NCBI GenBank assembly: GCA_018350325.1
Contig: JAEVLN010000005.1
Span: 3,358,142-3,422,141, forward strand
DNA from: Globodera rostochiensis
Lineage: Eukaryota; Nematoda; Chromadorea; Rhabditida; Heteroderidae
DNA: 64,000 bases
Direction: 5' to 3'
Part shown: positions 10,417-20,284 of the stretch, piece after piece
Numbering within the stretch: position 1 is the stretch's first letter
How the letters are laid out: each line of letters begins with the position of its first letter
Made by a program: the position numbers and the translations under genes
Notes under the pieces: generated by a model
The model's database searches: none
What the model saw: the letters and a program-made list of their open reading frames with translations, nothing else
Told to the model about the DNA's origin: nothing

Positions 10417-10612
10417 TTAACAATCGATCGCCATTTTTATAAAATGGTGAATATTATTAGAAAAAAAAAATTCTATGAGACGTCAGAAATATTGATTTGA
10501 TTCCGGTTCAAAAGGTTTGGCAAAATATTTATGGATGTCAGAAATATTATTTCGGGTGAGAATTATTAAAAAATATCATTTATATGAATACGCATTTCAA
10601 TTGCGTGCTGAA
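10417..10612 (+). promoter_or_regulatory. Conserved 5' flank of family copy 10617-11655
   Basis: CAATCGATCGCCATTTTTAT (10421) and GTCAGAAATATTGATTTGA (10483) match the distal and middle blocks of other copies. The proximal block is cut short: the match stops within TTGCGTGCTG and jumps to AATAAAATGG at the start codon. This copy therefore has its start about 200 bases closer to the shared blocks than 3481-4548 does. Confidence 0.5.
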
Positions 10613-10616
10613 TAAA

Positions 10617-11655
10617 ATGGATGAATTTTGGATTTTTATTTTGGTGTCATTATTTGCAACAAATTCACTCGAAAAAGCCGAATCCGTACAATTGGAGGAA
10701 ACGCCACAGAAAATAATTGATGAAATATTCGGAGAAGGCTGGTGGGACAATGACAAAGACGAAGAATGGAATAAATTAACGCTTGAACACAATTTCAATT
10801 TCCAAATCGACCGGCAGAACACCCAAATTGGACAAATTGAATCCAATTCAACTGATCAGAATACTCCTCTCACAGAGTATGATCACTCTGGACAAATTAA
10901 ACCCAATTCAACTGATCAGCTTGGACAAATTGAACCCAATTCAACGGATCAGCGTGGACAAATTGAACCCAATTCAACTGATCAGAATCCTCCTCTCACA
11001 GAGTCTGATAAACGTAAAATTATCGACAAATTCCACGCAATAAAAGAGGAATTTAAGCAAAAAAAAAATTTTTCGACAAAAGAAAGAACTCAAATTGAGA
11101 ATAAAATTGCTAACCATTTAAAAGTCACTCGCAAAAAAATATATAAATGGAAAAAAGAATTAGGCCTAAGTCAAAAAGTGTTCAATAAAAAAGAAGAACG
11201 TAAACATTTGGTAGAGAAATTTGATCAAATAAAAGCCGAGTTAACGCGGGACGGACTCAAAAATTCATATAATCACGAAATTGATGAAACTGTCACAAAA
11301 AAGTTAGGCATAAGTTTTACAACAATTTACAATTGGAAACGAAAACTTGGCCAAACCAGTGAGTTTTTCGAGCCCAATTCAATTATTTATTATATTAATT
11401 TGTTCTTTTACAGAACCAAAACATAAATACTCCCACAGTGAACAAAAGGAATTGATGAAACGTTATTATGAAATCAAAGACGAAAATCGTAAAATTAATG
11501 ACAAGGACATTGTCAAAATGTTGGACATCGGAATAGCCACTTTGTACAATTGGAAAAAACAATTTAAACGACAGCAATTTCATCAAAATTCTGTGGAAGA
11601 GAATGCCGGCTCAAATGTTCAGGAAATTGGGCAATCAAACTCGGGAAGTATTTGA
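10617..11655 (+). CDS. Secreted multi-HTH family protein, intact copy, 327 aa
   Basis: Exons 10617-11358 and 11414-11655, with donor ACCA|GTGAGT and acceptor TTTTACAG in phase 1, give 328 clean codons. I chose the ATG at 10617 (AAATAAAATGG) because all relatives begin M-x-E-F-W. An in-frame ATG at 10584 would add 11 residues before the signal peptide. The signal peptide is MDEFWIFILVSLFATNS. The linker has four GQI(E/K)xNSTDQ units and two TESD-like ends. HTH domain 1 ends KIYKWKKELGL, domain 2 TTIYNWKRKLGQT, and domain 3 in exon 2 reads KMLDIGIATLYNWKKQF. The second domain has a threonine-for-alanine change (DETVTKKLG). About 290 bases of its 3' flank are shared with the pseudogene at 18595-19294. 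Confidence 0.8.
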
Positions 11656-11950
11656 ATGAAACGATAGACAACAGAATTTTCGACAAAGAGTTAAAATTCG
11701 CTAGTTATCTAATTAGCGTTTTTTTTAATTTTACAAAATTGTCACCAATTTTTTTGTGAAAAATTAATTTTTCGTAAATATTGACATATAATATTAATTT
11801 AAAGTCACTGCATTCTGCGATTTTTGATCCTCTTGTTCAGGAACTGTGCAACATAGATGCCATAAAAATGTTTCGTACTTAAGCGCTGGAATTTTAGAAT
11901 CACCGTTTAACGAACAAAATCCCGAACCGCTCCTCCGGCCCTTTCTTTAA
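11656..11950 (+). repeat. 3' flank class B, paired with 19295-19610
   Basis: Downstream of the stop, GAATGAAACGATAGACAACA, GCATTCTGCGATTTTTGATC and CCCGAACCGCTCCTCC align with 19295-19610 downstream of another family copy in the same orientation. The duplicated unit therefore covered gene plus flank. No gene is present in the flank itself. Confidence 0.7.
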
Positions 11951-12059
11951 ATAAAATTATTTTCATGTTTTACCAGGTGCTCCGGGCTGTCAAGGCTGAC
12001 CAGGTCCTTGGGTTTGTCCGTTGTCAACTTAACATTAGTTGAAATTGATACTAAAAAAA

Positions 12060-12605
12060 TGGCTACTGGCCCAAACGTCGAATCGTCCGAATGTCGAATT
12101 TCCCAATGTCGAATAAGCCAAAAACTATCCGAGTGTCGAATAGAACAAAAAAGTCCAAATGTCGAATTTTCCAATGTCAAAATTCCCAATGTCGAATAAG
12201 CCAAAAACAATCCGAATGTCGAATTTCTGAAATACCACATACTGCACCTCCTTTACGTGACTCAAATTGCACACGTTGTTGATTTGCAACGGTTTTGAAT
12301 TTTGTTGACCATTGGCTTCATATTCGTTCAACTGTTGATGTGTTGTACCTGCGGCGTTTTCATCTTGTTCCGGTGTTAGAGATCACGCGCATGCTCTTTG
12401 GTTAAAACACAAAAAGATTAAATATGACATTTGTACAAATGAATTAATATTCAAAAAGTAGAATGAAAACTTTCGACATTCGGACTGTTTTTGTGTTATT
12501 CGACATTTGGACTGTTTTTGTGTTATTCGACATGCTGACCATTCGAATTCAGAAATTCGACAATCGGATTTTTTTTTGTCTATTCGACATTCGGATAGTT
12601 GTTAG
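12060..12605. mobile_element. Fold-back-like element with GTCGAAT tandem arms
   Basis: The left arm (about 12070-12240) consists of repeats such as TCCGAATGTCGAATTTCC and AATGTCGAATAAGCCAAAAA. The right arm (about 12465-12600) consists of the reverse complements TTCGACATTCGGACTG and TTTTTGTGTTATTCGACATT. A 220-base spacer lies between. Inverted arms made of tandem repeats are the hallmark of fold-back elements. No transposase is encoded. Confidence 0.55.
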
Positions 12606-12679
12606 TTTATTTTGTAGGACTCTCCCTCAATACATATTTTGTTAGTAAACATTTCGCCAAAGACATTTTTCCCCAAAGA

Positions 12680-13048
12680 ATGAATCTCGGAAATCAAAAT
12701 CTTTTTCAGCTAGCACAAAATTGGGGAGTACACCAGAATAGGGAAGAGATTGAGGATCCCGACTATAGTCCGGAATTCCCAAATCGAATTCAGATGCTGA
12801 ACAGAAGCCCTTATGACTTAAGACCTAACAGAGAAGGATTTCGGAGAGGGGATGAAAGCTTCCAGAGTCTTCCCGAGGCTGTGCGCGGCGAAAACCCCGG
12901 GTTTTTGAGAAATGTAAATTTGCTTAGGGGCGATCCGCAACCCCTCCCCCCACCCCCCAATTTTGGACTTCTAAATCAGCAACAAAACCCAATCGTCTTT
13001 CCCGTGGCCGCTTCATCCCCTGTTCAGGATTTGGCTCAAATTTTCTGA
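12680..13048 (+). CDS. Hypothetical hydrophilic protein, 122 aa
   Basis: A single open frame starts at ATG 12680 (MNLGNQNLFQLAQNWGVHQN) and ends with TGA at 13046-13048. It is rich in Asn, Arg, Pro and Gln, with a PLPPPPNFGLL segment near the C-terminus and no signal peptide or membrane segment. The frame stays open 27 codons upstream but without an ATG that I trust. Base composition is less AT-biased than its surroundings, which favours real coding. I do not recognise it. It could be an exon of a larger gene or part of a transposon gag-like ORF. Confidence 0.4.
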   Translation: MNLGNQNLFQLAQNWGVHQNREEIEDPDYSPEFPNRIQMLNRSPYDLRPNREGFRRGDESFQSLPEAVRGENPGFLRNVNLLRGDPQPLPPPPNFGLLNQQQNPIVFPVAASSPVQDLAQIF

Positions 13049-13154
13049 AAAAATTTGAGCGAGATTCATAGACTCAAAAACAATTGGCAACTTTTCTACC
13101 TATATTGAAATTTCCGAATTCAATTGAAAAATTCATTTAAATGTCTTTAAATTC

Positions 13155-13180
13155 TTAGGTTTTGCCCAAATAAAATGGAA
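13155..13180 (+). pseudogene. Scrap of a family start region
   Basis: TTTTGCCCAAATAAAATGGA matches the start-codon context of the multi-HTH family exactly, but the sequence leaves the family two codons later and enters the repeat at 13185-13400. The remainder of that gene is not adjacent. Confidence 0.55.
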
Positions 13181-13184
13181 AGGT

Positions 13185-13400
13185 TAGTATTCTTTCAATT
13201 TTTTGCCAAAATTTTAGATATAAAATGTAAAATTCTAAGTATTTACATAAATAATTAGTGCATTTTAGAACTCAATTACCTAAAATTTGGACGATTTTTC
13301 TCAGCATAAGGCGTTAGATATTCGATTTTTTCCCTCGGCGGCGCCTATCGGCACCGCCGAACCCCCACCCCCTCTCTTAAAAAGGAAACTGTGTTCTAGC
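13185..13400 (+). repeat. Dispersed repeat with GC hairpin, paired with 17755-17950
   Basis: About 200 bases (AAAATTCTAAGTATTTACAT, CATTTTAGAACTCAATTA) ending in the hairpin at 13335-13360 and ACCCCCTCTCTTAAAAA. It aligns closely, in the same orientation, with 17755-17950. Both copies probably belong to one non-autonomous element in which the hairpin is internal or terminal. Confidence 0.65.
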
Positions 13401-13654
13401 GTTAATTTATGCCATTCGTCGGCTTTGTCATTGACCCCCCGAATAGCTGATCAAACATTTGTATTTTTAAGGCAAATGCCCTAAAAAAAAGAATTGGGTT
13501 TTTTGAAAAAATTCCTTAAGAAAAGTACGATAAAAATGCCATAAAAATAAACTATTTTTACCCCTCGATGCCATAAAAATGCCATATTTTTGGAGCCTGT
13601 TGCCATATTTTTTCGAAGGTGATCTGAGAGCCCTGAAGTCTAAATAACACTAGT

Positions 13655-13740
13655 ATAAAATTTAGAGATCGGCCAGAAGGCTCGGTCGGTTCTTCGGTAA
13701 AGTACCGAACAAAAAATACCGAAAATCCCGAAAAAGCGGG
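13655..13740. repeat. GGTACTTT/ACCGAA micro-repeat element end
   Basis: GAGATCGGCCAGAAGGCTC followed by CGGTAAAGTACCGAAC. This matches the edge of the larger arrays at 47950-48175 and 50745-51005. Confidence 0.5.
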
Positions 13741-13870
13741 AATATTGATTCAGGAAGATAATTATTAAGGAATTATATGAATGCCCATTCGCTGTCATTT
13801 ATTACTTCCATTTTTTTATCAAAAGACAAAAGTAGGCCAAATTAGCGTGAAATGTCCGATAGCCGCGACG
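13741..13870 (+). pseudogene. Orphan family 5' flank fragment
   Basis: AATATTGATTCAGGAAGATA, ATGAATGCCCATTCGC and GCTGTCATTTATTACTTCCA match the middle and proximal blocks of the family's conserved 5' flank. They point right, but no start codon or exon follows. The nearest family sequence, 14180-15070, is in the opposite orientation. Confidence 0.55.
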
Positions 13871-14125
13871 GGTCTTTCCCTTTTAATGTCCACGTACGAA
13901 TCCCACCAACACTTTCAAAATTTGCAATATTAGCTTAAGGAAACATAATATTTTACTCAAAATTGTTCATAAAGCACAAAATTACAACAAAAAAAAAGCA
14001 AATAATGGTCTCCTTATTGAACGATTCTTGGTACAAAGATTCGTTTTCAATTAAATCATTGCCCAACGTTTTTTTCCCAAATCATTGAAACATCCTTCAG
14101 GTCCTAATTTCATTTATAGAAGATA
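13870..14125 (-). repeat. 3' flank class C, inverted copy of 24627-24850
   Basis: AATCCCACCAACACTTTCAA, TTCATAAAGCACAAAATTAC and ACGTTTTTTTCCCAAATCAT are the reverse complement of the sequence immediately downstream of the exon-array gene. The pseudogene at 14180-15070 therefore shares its 3' flank with that gene. Confidence 0.75.
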
Positions 14126-14179
14126 TTTTTTGACTCTTTTTGTTTGTTCGAATTTTCTATTTGGAATCTTCAATCAAAT

Positions 14180-15070
14180 CCGAATTTGTGTTATCAATTT
14201 CCTGAACATTTGAGCCGTCATTCTCTTCCACAGATCTATCTCACTAGATGAGAAGAAGGCTCTCTCTTCGTTACTTTGAGAGAGACGCAGGCCCCTCCTG
14301 GGGCCTATTTCAATTGTTTCATATCTCCGATATGATCCTATGTATCAGTTATGCCCAACTCTTTTGCGACAGTTTCATTTATTTCATTTTTATATGAATC
14401 TTTGAGCCCGGCACGTTTTAACTCGGCTTTCATCTGATCAAATTTCTCAATCAAATTTTTTCGTTCATTTTTTGGATTTCTTCGACTTTGACCAAGCTCA
14501 TTTATCCATTTATATATTTTGTTGCGATTGACTTTTAAATGTTTAGCAATTTTCCTTTCAATTTGAGTCCATTCTTTTTTTGAATATTTTCGTTTTTGCT
14601 TAAATTCGTATTTAATTGCATGGAATTTGTCAATAATTTTACGTATCCGCTCATCTTCAGCAAGTTTTTCGTTTTGTCTAGAGTGATCAGACTCTGTGAG
14701 AGGAGCATTCTGATCAGTCGAATTGGGTTCAATTTGTCCAAGCTGATCAGTTGAATTGGGTTTATCCAAGCTGATCAGTTGAATTGGGTTCAATTTGTCC
14801 AGAGTGATCAGACTCTCTCAGAGGAGGATTCTGATCAGTTGAATTGGGTTCATTTGTCCAATTTGGGTGTTCTGCCGGTCGATTTGGCGATGGACACTTT
14901 GTCCAAAGTTTGTTGGCGCCGGCGTTTTCAAATCTCGGCTTCACCGTTGTCCCACCAGCCTTCTCCGAATATTTCATCAAATGTTTTGAGTGGCAAATCC
15001 TCCAATTGTACGGATTCGGCTTTATCCAGTGAACCTGTTGCAAAGAATGACACAAAAATTAAATCCTAAT
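14180..15070 (-). pseudogene. Broken copy of the secreted multi-HTH family
   Basis: On the minus strand the signal-peptide region (about 15070-15000) is recognisable by nucleotide match (TTCTTTGCAACAGGTTCACT) but frame-disrupted. The linker and HTH domains 1-2 are open from about 14793 to 14338 (KRKYSKKEWTQIERKIAKHL, KIYKWINELGQS, NEINETVAKELG). Domain 1 has isoleucine where relatives have the second lysine of WKK. The frame stops inside domain 2 before its third helix. An unrelated AGAAGAAGGCTCTCTC-type insert lies at about 14240-14335, and only the tail of the second exon (TTCAGGAAATTGATAACACA) survives at 14180-14235. Confidence 0.75.
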
Positions 15071-15079
15071 CTAATAAAA

Positions 15080-15650
15080 AATTGTATTTAGCAGCGTTAA
15101 AAATGCAAAAAGATACGAATTTTTCTTGTCAAGATCTGTAATACCTGATTGAACATTTTAGCATGTAGAGATTCGTCGAGCCTAAAAGTAGCATCCCTGT
15201 TGATCATTTAAATTTTGTGAAAAGTTTGCAAGACCACCCGCCTTATTACAAGTATTTGTTTGGAAAAATTTTATAAAATGTCGAAGCCACGTAACATCAC
15301 AAATTTGAACATTTGTTAATTTCAAATTTTCTTAAAATTCACATTTATGTTTTCAAAATCATTTGAACAATTTGAAAGCTTGGGAATCATTTAAACAATT
15401 CAAGCTTTTCTTAGGTTGGGCATGGAATTAACAATTCGTATTTCGTATGACTCCTCTGATGCTCAGCCGTTGCTGGAATTGCATATAATTAAAGGACAAT
15501 TCTTTAATGAGTTCCAAGTCCTGAAAATTAGCAGAAAATGATGCCTGTAATTAATTCTTTGCCTTTTTTGCTTTTAGTTCACCAGTCTAAAAATATGTAG
15601 ACGACATGTTTAAAAATTTTCTATTCCGAGCATTTTTTTTGGGCCAGTAG
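15080..15650. other. Intergenic, no gene seen
   Basis: AT-rich sequence with a local duplication (ATTTGAACAATTTGAAAGC, ATTTAAACAATTCAAGC at about 15360-15410). Nothing else supported. Confidence 0.35.
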
Positions 15651-15654
15651 TTTA

Positions 15655-15883
15655 TGGGCAATGAAGTAAAAATTCTAACATATCTTTTTCATTAATTAAC
15701 TGAGCTGCATTCATTATGTACGAAATGTTGAAAATAAAAAGTGAAATAATTGCTAATAAATCTTTATCAACTTAAGAAAAGCTTTTATTGGAAAGTTTAT
15801 AACATAAAAATGTTGCGGGCGGATCAGCCGAAGGAACAGAAAGAAACGTGAACAAATTTGGGGTTTTTTCAAACATTGGCAAT
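15655..15883 (-). repeat. 3' flank class A, paired with 21864-22085
   Basis: On the gene's strand this reads AAAAAACCCCAAATTTGTTC, then CCTTCGGCTGATCCGCCCGC, then CCAATAAAAGC, a probable polyadenylation signal near 15785. It aligns with the 3' flank of the copy at 20996-21863. Confidence 0.65.
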
Positions 15884-16823
15884 TCAAATATTTCCCGAAT
15901 TTAAGTCATCAATTTCCTGGACAGTTGCCGCGGCATTTTCTTCATGTCCATCAACAGAATTTGGATCCAATTGCTGTCGTTTAACTTGCTTTTTCCATCT
16001 AACCAAAGTGGTTCTTCCGATGTTCAACATTTTGGCAATGTCCCCAACATTCATTTTAGGATTTTTGTCTTTAATTTCATAATATTGTTTCATTAATTCC
16101 TTTTGTTCGCTGTGGGAATATTTATGTTTTGGTGCTGTAAAAGAATTTTGAATTAATAAAAAGAAATAATTATTCACCGGTTTGGCCAAGTTTTCGTTTC
16201 CAATTGTAAATTGTTCTAAAATTGAAGCCCAACTCTTTTGCGGCAGTTTCATCAATGTGATTGGGATAAAAGTTTTTCAATCCGGCGCGCGTTAACTCGG
16301 CTTTTCTCTGATCAAATTTCTCTATTAAATTTTTTCGCTCATTTTTTGGATTAATTCGACTTAGGCCCAATTCTTTTTTCCATTTATATATTTTTGTGCG
16401 ATTGATTTTTAAATGTTTAGCAATTTTATCCTCAATTTGATTTCTTTCTTTTTTTGAATATTTTCCTTTTTGCTTACATTCGTTTCTCATTGCGTGGAAC
16501 TTGTCGATAATTTTACGTTTATCAGACTCTGTGGGAGGAGGATTCTGATCAGTTGAAATGTGTTCAATTTGTTGAATCTGATCAGTTGAATTGTGTTCAA
16601 TTTGTCCAATTTGGGTGTTCTGCCGGTCGATTTGGTGATGGACAATTGGCGCCGGCATTTTCAAATCTTCGGCGGCTTCACCTTTGTCCCACCAGCCTTC
16701 TCCGAATATTTCATCAAATGTTTTGAGTGGCGTTTCCTCCAATTTTACTTTTACGGATTCGGCTTTGTCCAGTGAATTTGATGCAAATAATGACACAAAA
16801 ATTATGATGCAAAACTCTTCCAT
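15884..16823 (-). CDS. Secreted multi-HTH family protein, intact copy, 298 aa
   Basis: Minus-strand exons 16823-16178 and 16134-15884, with donor ACCG|GTGAAT and acceptor TTTTACAG in phase 1, give 299 clean codons. The signal peptide is MEEFCIIIFVSLFASNS. The segment GEGWWDKGEAAEDLKMPAP is followed by a shortened linker with GQIEHNSTDQ, QQIEHISTDQ and NPPPTESDK; the NFGQN segment found in most relatives is missing. Domain 1 ends KIYKWKKELGL. Domain 2 starts NERKNLIEKFDQRK and ends RTIYNWKRKLGQT. Domain 3 has NVGDIAKMLNIGRTTLVRW. The intron is 43 bases, typical of nematodes. Confidence 0.8.
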
Positions 16824-16924
16824 TTATTTGGGCAAAGCAACCTCTGAGTTTTTTCTTAATTTTAAAGTATAATTTTTTAATTACAATATTATAAAAATCA
16901 TTTAGCTTAGTAAAAAATGATTGA

Positions 16925-17060
16925 AGGTAATAAATGACAGCCCACAATTTGAATTCATTGTGCCTTCATATATTCATATTCTTTTTTAATAATCTCACCC
17001 AAATCAATATTCTTAACATCTCATAAATATTTTCCTATAATAAATAAAAATGGCGATTAA
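16925..17060 (-). promoter_or_regulatory. Conserved 5' flank of family copy 15884-16823
   Basis: On the gene's strand: AATCGCCATTTTTATTTATT (distal), GAATATTGATTTGGGTGAGA (middle), GTGGGCTGTCATTTATTACC (proximal). Order and spacing match the other copies. Confidence 0.5.
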
Positions 17061-17069
17061 TTCTGAATA

Positions 17070-17560
17070 GCAAATATATATTGTTTTAAAATAATTTATA
17101 CCTAACTAGCGGGTTATTTATGCCTAAGGCGCACTAACCGCTAGAAGTAGAAGTATTAATTTTGATATTCTGAAAGATTAATAATTTTTTTGTGTTAATA
17201 AATTTAACAAAAAAATCGCCTTCGTCCAGCCCAAAAATGAAATGTAAACTTGTGAATTATTATCATCTAAATACGTTTAAAAAAATGGGAAAATTAAATG
17301 AATTTTTAAATCGTTTATACATACCACCGTAAATGTTCAGAGAAAGTCGCAAAAAATAATTTATAGTTGGTGATCTGAACAATCACCCATCTAAACTTCA
17401 AATGCCCTACTTTACATTTATTTTGCAGATTTACAAAGAATTGATTTTTGGATTTAATCACATTTTTATGCGCGCATTTTTATAATGAAGAAGTATTCAA
17501 TAAATTTTTCTATTTTATGTCTTATTTTTTTGATTCAAATTTGGTGAAAAAACCAGAGGC
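17070..17560. other. Intergenic AT-rich stretch
   Basis: No supported exon or repeat. Confidence 0.35.
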
Positions 17561-17564
17561 ATGC

Positions 17565-17760
17565 TCACGGTTACCCGTAACCGCGGTTAACCGCGGATAC
17601 CCGCGGCTAACCGCGGTTAACGGTTATGAGATTTTGAGGACGGGCGGTTACGGTCGGTTAACGGTTATGAGATTTTGAGGACGGGCGGTTACGGTCGGTT
17701 AACGGTTATGACCATTAAAACCGCGGTTAACCGTCGCATCCGTTGTTTTTTTGATTACTG
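17565..17760. repeat. CGGTTAACCGCGG micro-repeats
   Basis: Palindromic CCGCGGTTAACCGCGG-type runs, then two copies of a 55-base unit (CGGTTAACGGTTATGAGATT, TGAGGACGGGCGGTTACGG), ending CGTCGCATCCGTTGTTTTTT. The ending is shared with 5395-5600 while the internal repeat differs. Confidence 0.65.
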
Positions 17761-17950
17761 GAGATTAAAAGTATTCTTACAATTTTCAAAATTTTAGCTA
17801 TAAAAAGTAAAATTCTAAGTATTTACATAAATAATTAGTTCATTTTAGAACTCAATTATCTAAAATTCGGACGAGCATAAGTATTAAATATTCGATTTTT
17901 TCCTCGGCGGCGCCTATCGGCACCGCCGAACCCCCACCCCCTCTCTTAAA
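17755..17950 (+). repeat. Dispersed repeat with GC hairpin, paired with 13185-13400
   Basis: Second copy of the repeat described at 13185-13400. The hairpin is at 17904-17929: two 11-base arms (TCGGCGGCGCC and GGCACCGCCGA) around TATC. Confidence 0.65.
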
Positions 17951-18249
17951 AATATTTTAGGAAACTAATGCGCAAAAAACAGACAAAAAATTACTCTGAT
18001 CGGTCGCGCTTTGTTAGATTTTAATCATGAAAGTGTTAGAAAAAGATTTAAAAATTTTATTCATTGACAAAATCTGATAAAAATCACTTGTTAAGTTCAA
18101 TACACATCAATTTTGATTTAATTTTAGAAAGACGCCACATCACGATCGGAAAAAATTAGTTTTGAAAAATCGATTTTTCGAAATCTGGAAAACTTTATTG
18201 ATTTTTAAATACTGCGGTTACAACATGAAGGTAAAACTATATAAAATTT

Positions 18250-18305
18250 CTTTTGCGCCGGCGACATTTGCGCCGGCGAGCTTTGCGCCGGCGCAAATGT
18301 CATTA
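18250..18305. repeat. GCGCCGGCG triplicate
   Basis: TTTGCGCCGGCGACATTTGC followed by two more GCGCCGGCG palindromes within 50 bases. Each is self-complementary. It is distinct from the TCGGCGG hairpin family. Confidence 0.5.
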
Positions 18306-18594
18306 GGCTGAAAATACTGTTTATTCTTTGCCTTTTAGCACAACTAGGATTATTTGAACTTTAAAAATGTGCAAAAAGGAAACGTACAAATCTATTTCTG
18401 CTTTTGTTTTTTTTAAAAACTTTTATAAATTAAAAGATTATTTTAAGAAAAACATAGAATTTATTTGTTGAAGCGTTTCTGGTTTTTTTTCTTCTTGATT
18501 TCTATGTTGATGGGGCTATTTTTTTCACTGTTTTGATATTGTGAAAGTTCTAAAGAAAAAGCAAACAAATCAAAAAAATCTTTTTTAAAATAAA

Positions 18595-19294
18595 TACATT
18601 TATCGGAGAAGGATGGTGGGACAAAGGTGAAGCCGACGAATGGCTTAAATTAACGCTAACAAAACTTCCATCCCCAAATCGACCAGCAGAACACCCAAAT
18701 TTGACAAATTGAACCCAATTCAACTGATCAGCTTGGACAAATTGAACCCATTTCAACTGATCAGAATCCTCCTCTCACAGAGTCTGATCACTCTGATAAT
18801 GCCAAAAATGGCGAAGAACAGAATGAAATTTCTTCAAACGAAAAGCGTAAAATTATCGGCAAATTTCACGCAATGAAAGACGAATTTAAGCAAAAAGGGA
18901 AATTTTCGTCTAAAAAATGGGTTTAGAATTGGGCCCCACTTTTGTAACAATTTACAATTGGAAACGAAAACTTGGCCAAACCAGTTAGTATTTCGAACAC
19001 AATTTAATTATTTATTTAAAGTAATTAAATTCATTTACACCACCAAACAATAAATATTCCCAAAGCGAACAAAAAGAAATGATGAAACGTTATTATGAAA
19101 TTATGGACAAAAAGCCTAAAATTTGTGACGAGGACATTGCCAAAATGTTCAAAATTGGAAGAGTCACTTTGTTTAGATGGAAAAAGCAATTTAAACGACA
19201 GCAATTTCATCTTCTGTCGATGGACTATTTGTGGAAGTAAATGCCGCGGCAAATGTTCAGGAAATTGGAAACTCGAATTCGGGGAGTATTTGAA
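18595..19294 (+). pseudogene. Broken copy of the secreted multi-HTH family
   Basis: It starts within the GEGWWDKGEADEW segment at about 18600 without a signal peptide. The linker (GQIEPISTDQ, NPPLTESDHS) is frame-disrupted, and domain 1 reads KIIGKFHAMKDEFKQKGKFS then stops. Most of domains 1 and 2 is deleted, leaving only the tail of domain 2 (TIYNWKRKLGQT, about 18935-18990). Its donor is weakened to ACCA|GTTAGT. The second exon (about 19043-19294) is recognisable (KMFKIGRVTLFRWKKQFKRQ) with a deletion after HPN-like sequence. Confidence 0.75.
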
Positions 19295-19610
19295 TGAAAC
19301 GAGGGGCAATAGAATTTTCGACAATTCACTTTCTTCTCTTCTATAGTAATAGAGCTAAAAATTCGCTATTTAATTAATTAGCGTTTTTTAAAATTTATTC
19401 AAAAAATTGTTACCAATTTTTTTGTGAACAATTAATTTTTTCGTATTGACATAAACCTAACATATTTAATTTAAAAATTCGCTGCATTCCGCGATCTTTG
19501 ATTCTCGGGTCCAGGAACTGTGTAAATACCATAAAAAATGTTTCGTACTTAATGCGCTAAACATTTATAATCACCGTTTGACAAACAAATTCCCGAACCG
19601 CTCCTCCAGA
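19295..19610 (+). repeat. 3' flank class B, paired with 11656-11950
   Basis: GAATGAAACGAGGGGCAATA, GCATTCCGCGATCTTTGATT and CCCGAACCGCTCCTCC match the flank of the intact copy at 10617-11655. Confidence 0.7.
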
Positions 19611-20070
19611 CCTTGACGTCGGCTTCTAACTGTCCCAAGTTCGGTCTTACAAAAAACATGTGCAATTCAATGATATGTGTTACGGTTACCTAATTATGGA
19701 AATCGGTTAATTCTGGAATTACCCGGTTAATTTTGGAAATTCTAAATGTGAAAAAGTACCCTTTTTTGAAATAACTTTTTCACGAAATTGAATTGTTTAG
19801 CTTTGGCTTAACAATAGCTTTTAAGCTTAGAGCTTTCGAGTGGCATCTTGTTTGTTTGATTTGGTTGAGTTTAAAAAAAGTATAGACTTTCAAATTTTAT
19901 TAACCGGTTAATTTCAGAATTAGCCGAGGTGAGCCACACAGTCAGCATGTTAAACTCCTCTGTAACACATCGCCAGTGTTTCGTGGCTTCAATGTTTCGT
20001 GGGGTAGCGCTAAAAAGAACCTGAAAAAATGTAGTGCGGAAACTATAAAGCAAGTTAATAAAAATATTGT
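19611..20070. other. Intergenic, no gene seen
   Basis: AT-rich, with repeated GGTTAATTCTGGAATTA and CCGGTTAATTTCAGAATTA motifs near 19708 and 19900. No coding support. Confidence 0.35.
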
Positions 20071-20073
20071 TTG

Positions 20074-20172
20074 TTAGGCTTAGGCCCACGCCACCCTGGC
20101 TTGAGGCTCGTTAGGTTTAGGCGTAGGGCACCCTGGCTTGAGTCCGTTAGGCTTAGGCTTAAGCCTAATGAT
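20074..20172. repeat. TTAGGC-like repeats
   Basis: GTTAGGCTTAGGCCCACGCC, CGTTAGGTTTAGGCGTAGGG and GTTAGGCTTAGGCTTAAGCC, interleaved with CACCCTGGCTTGAG. This is the inverted relative of 7410-7560. Confidence 0.6.
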
Positions 20173-20284
20173 CTAACTTCTCTCCAGTTATTCTCTTCGG
20201 CTTGAAGTTACTAAAAAAAAGTCGGGTTTTCCTTAATTTTCAAAAATTTCATCCGTTTCTAAAACCGCTTTAAATTTTTATTTT

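Noticed and set aside
10783..11043. Frame reading LDKLNPIQLIRILLSQS
   Set aside because: It is the +1 shadow of the linker repeats in the family gene. The same shadow occurs in every copy.
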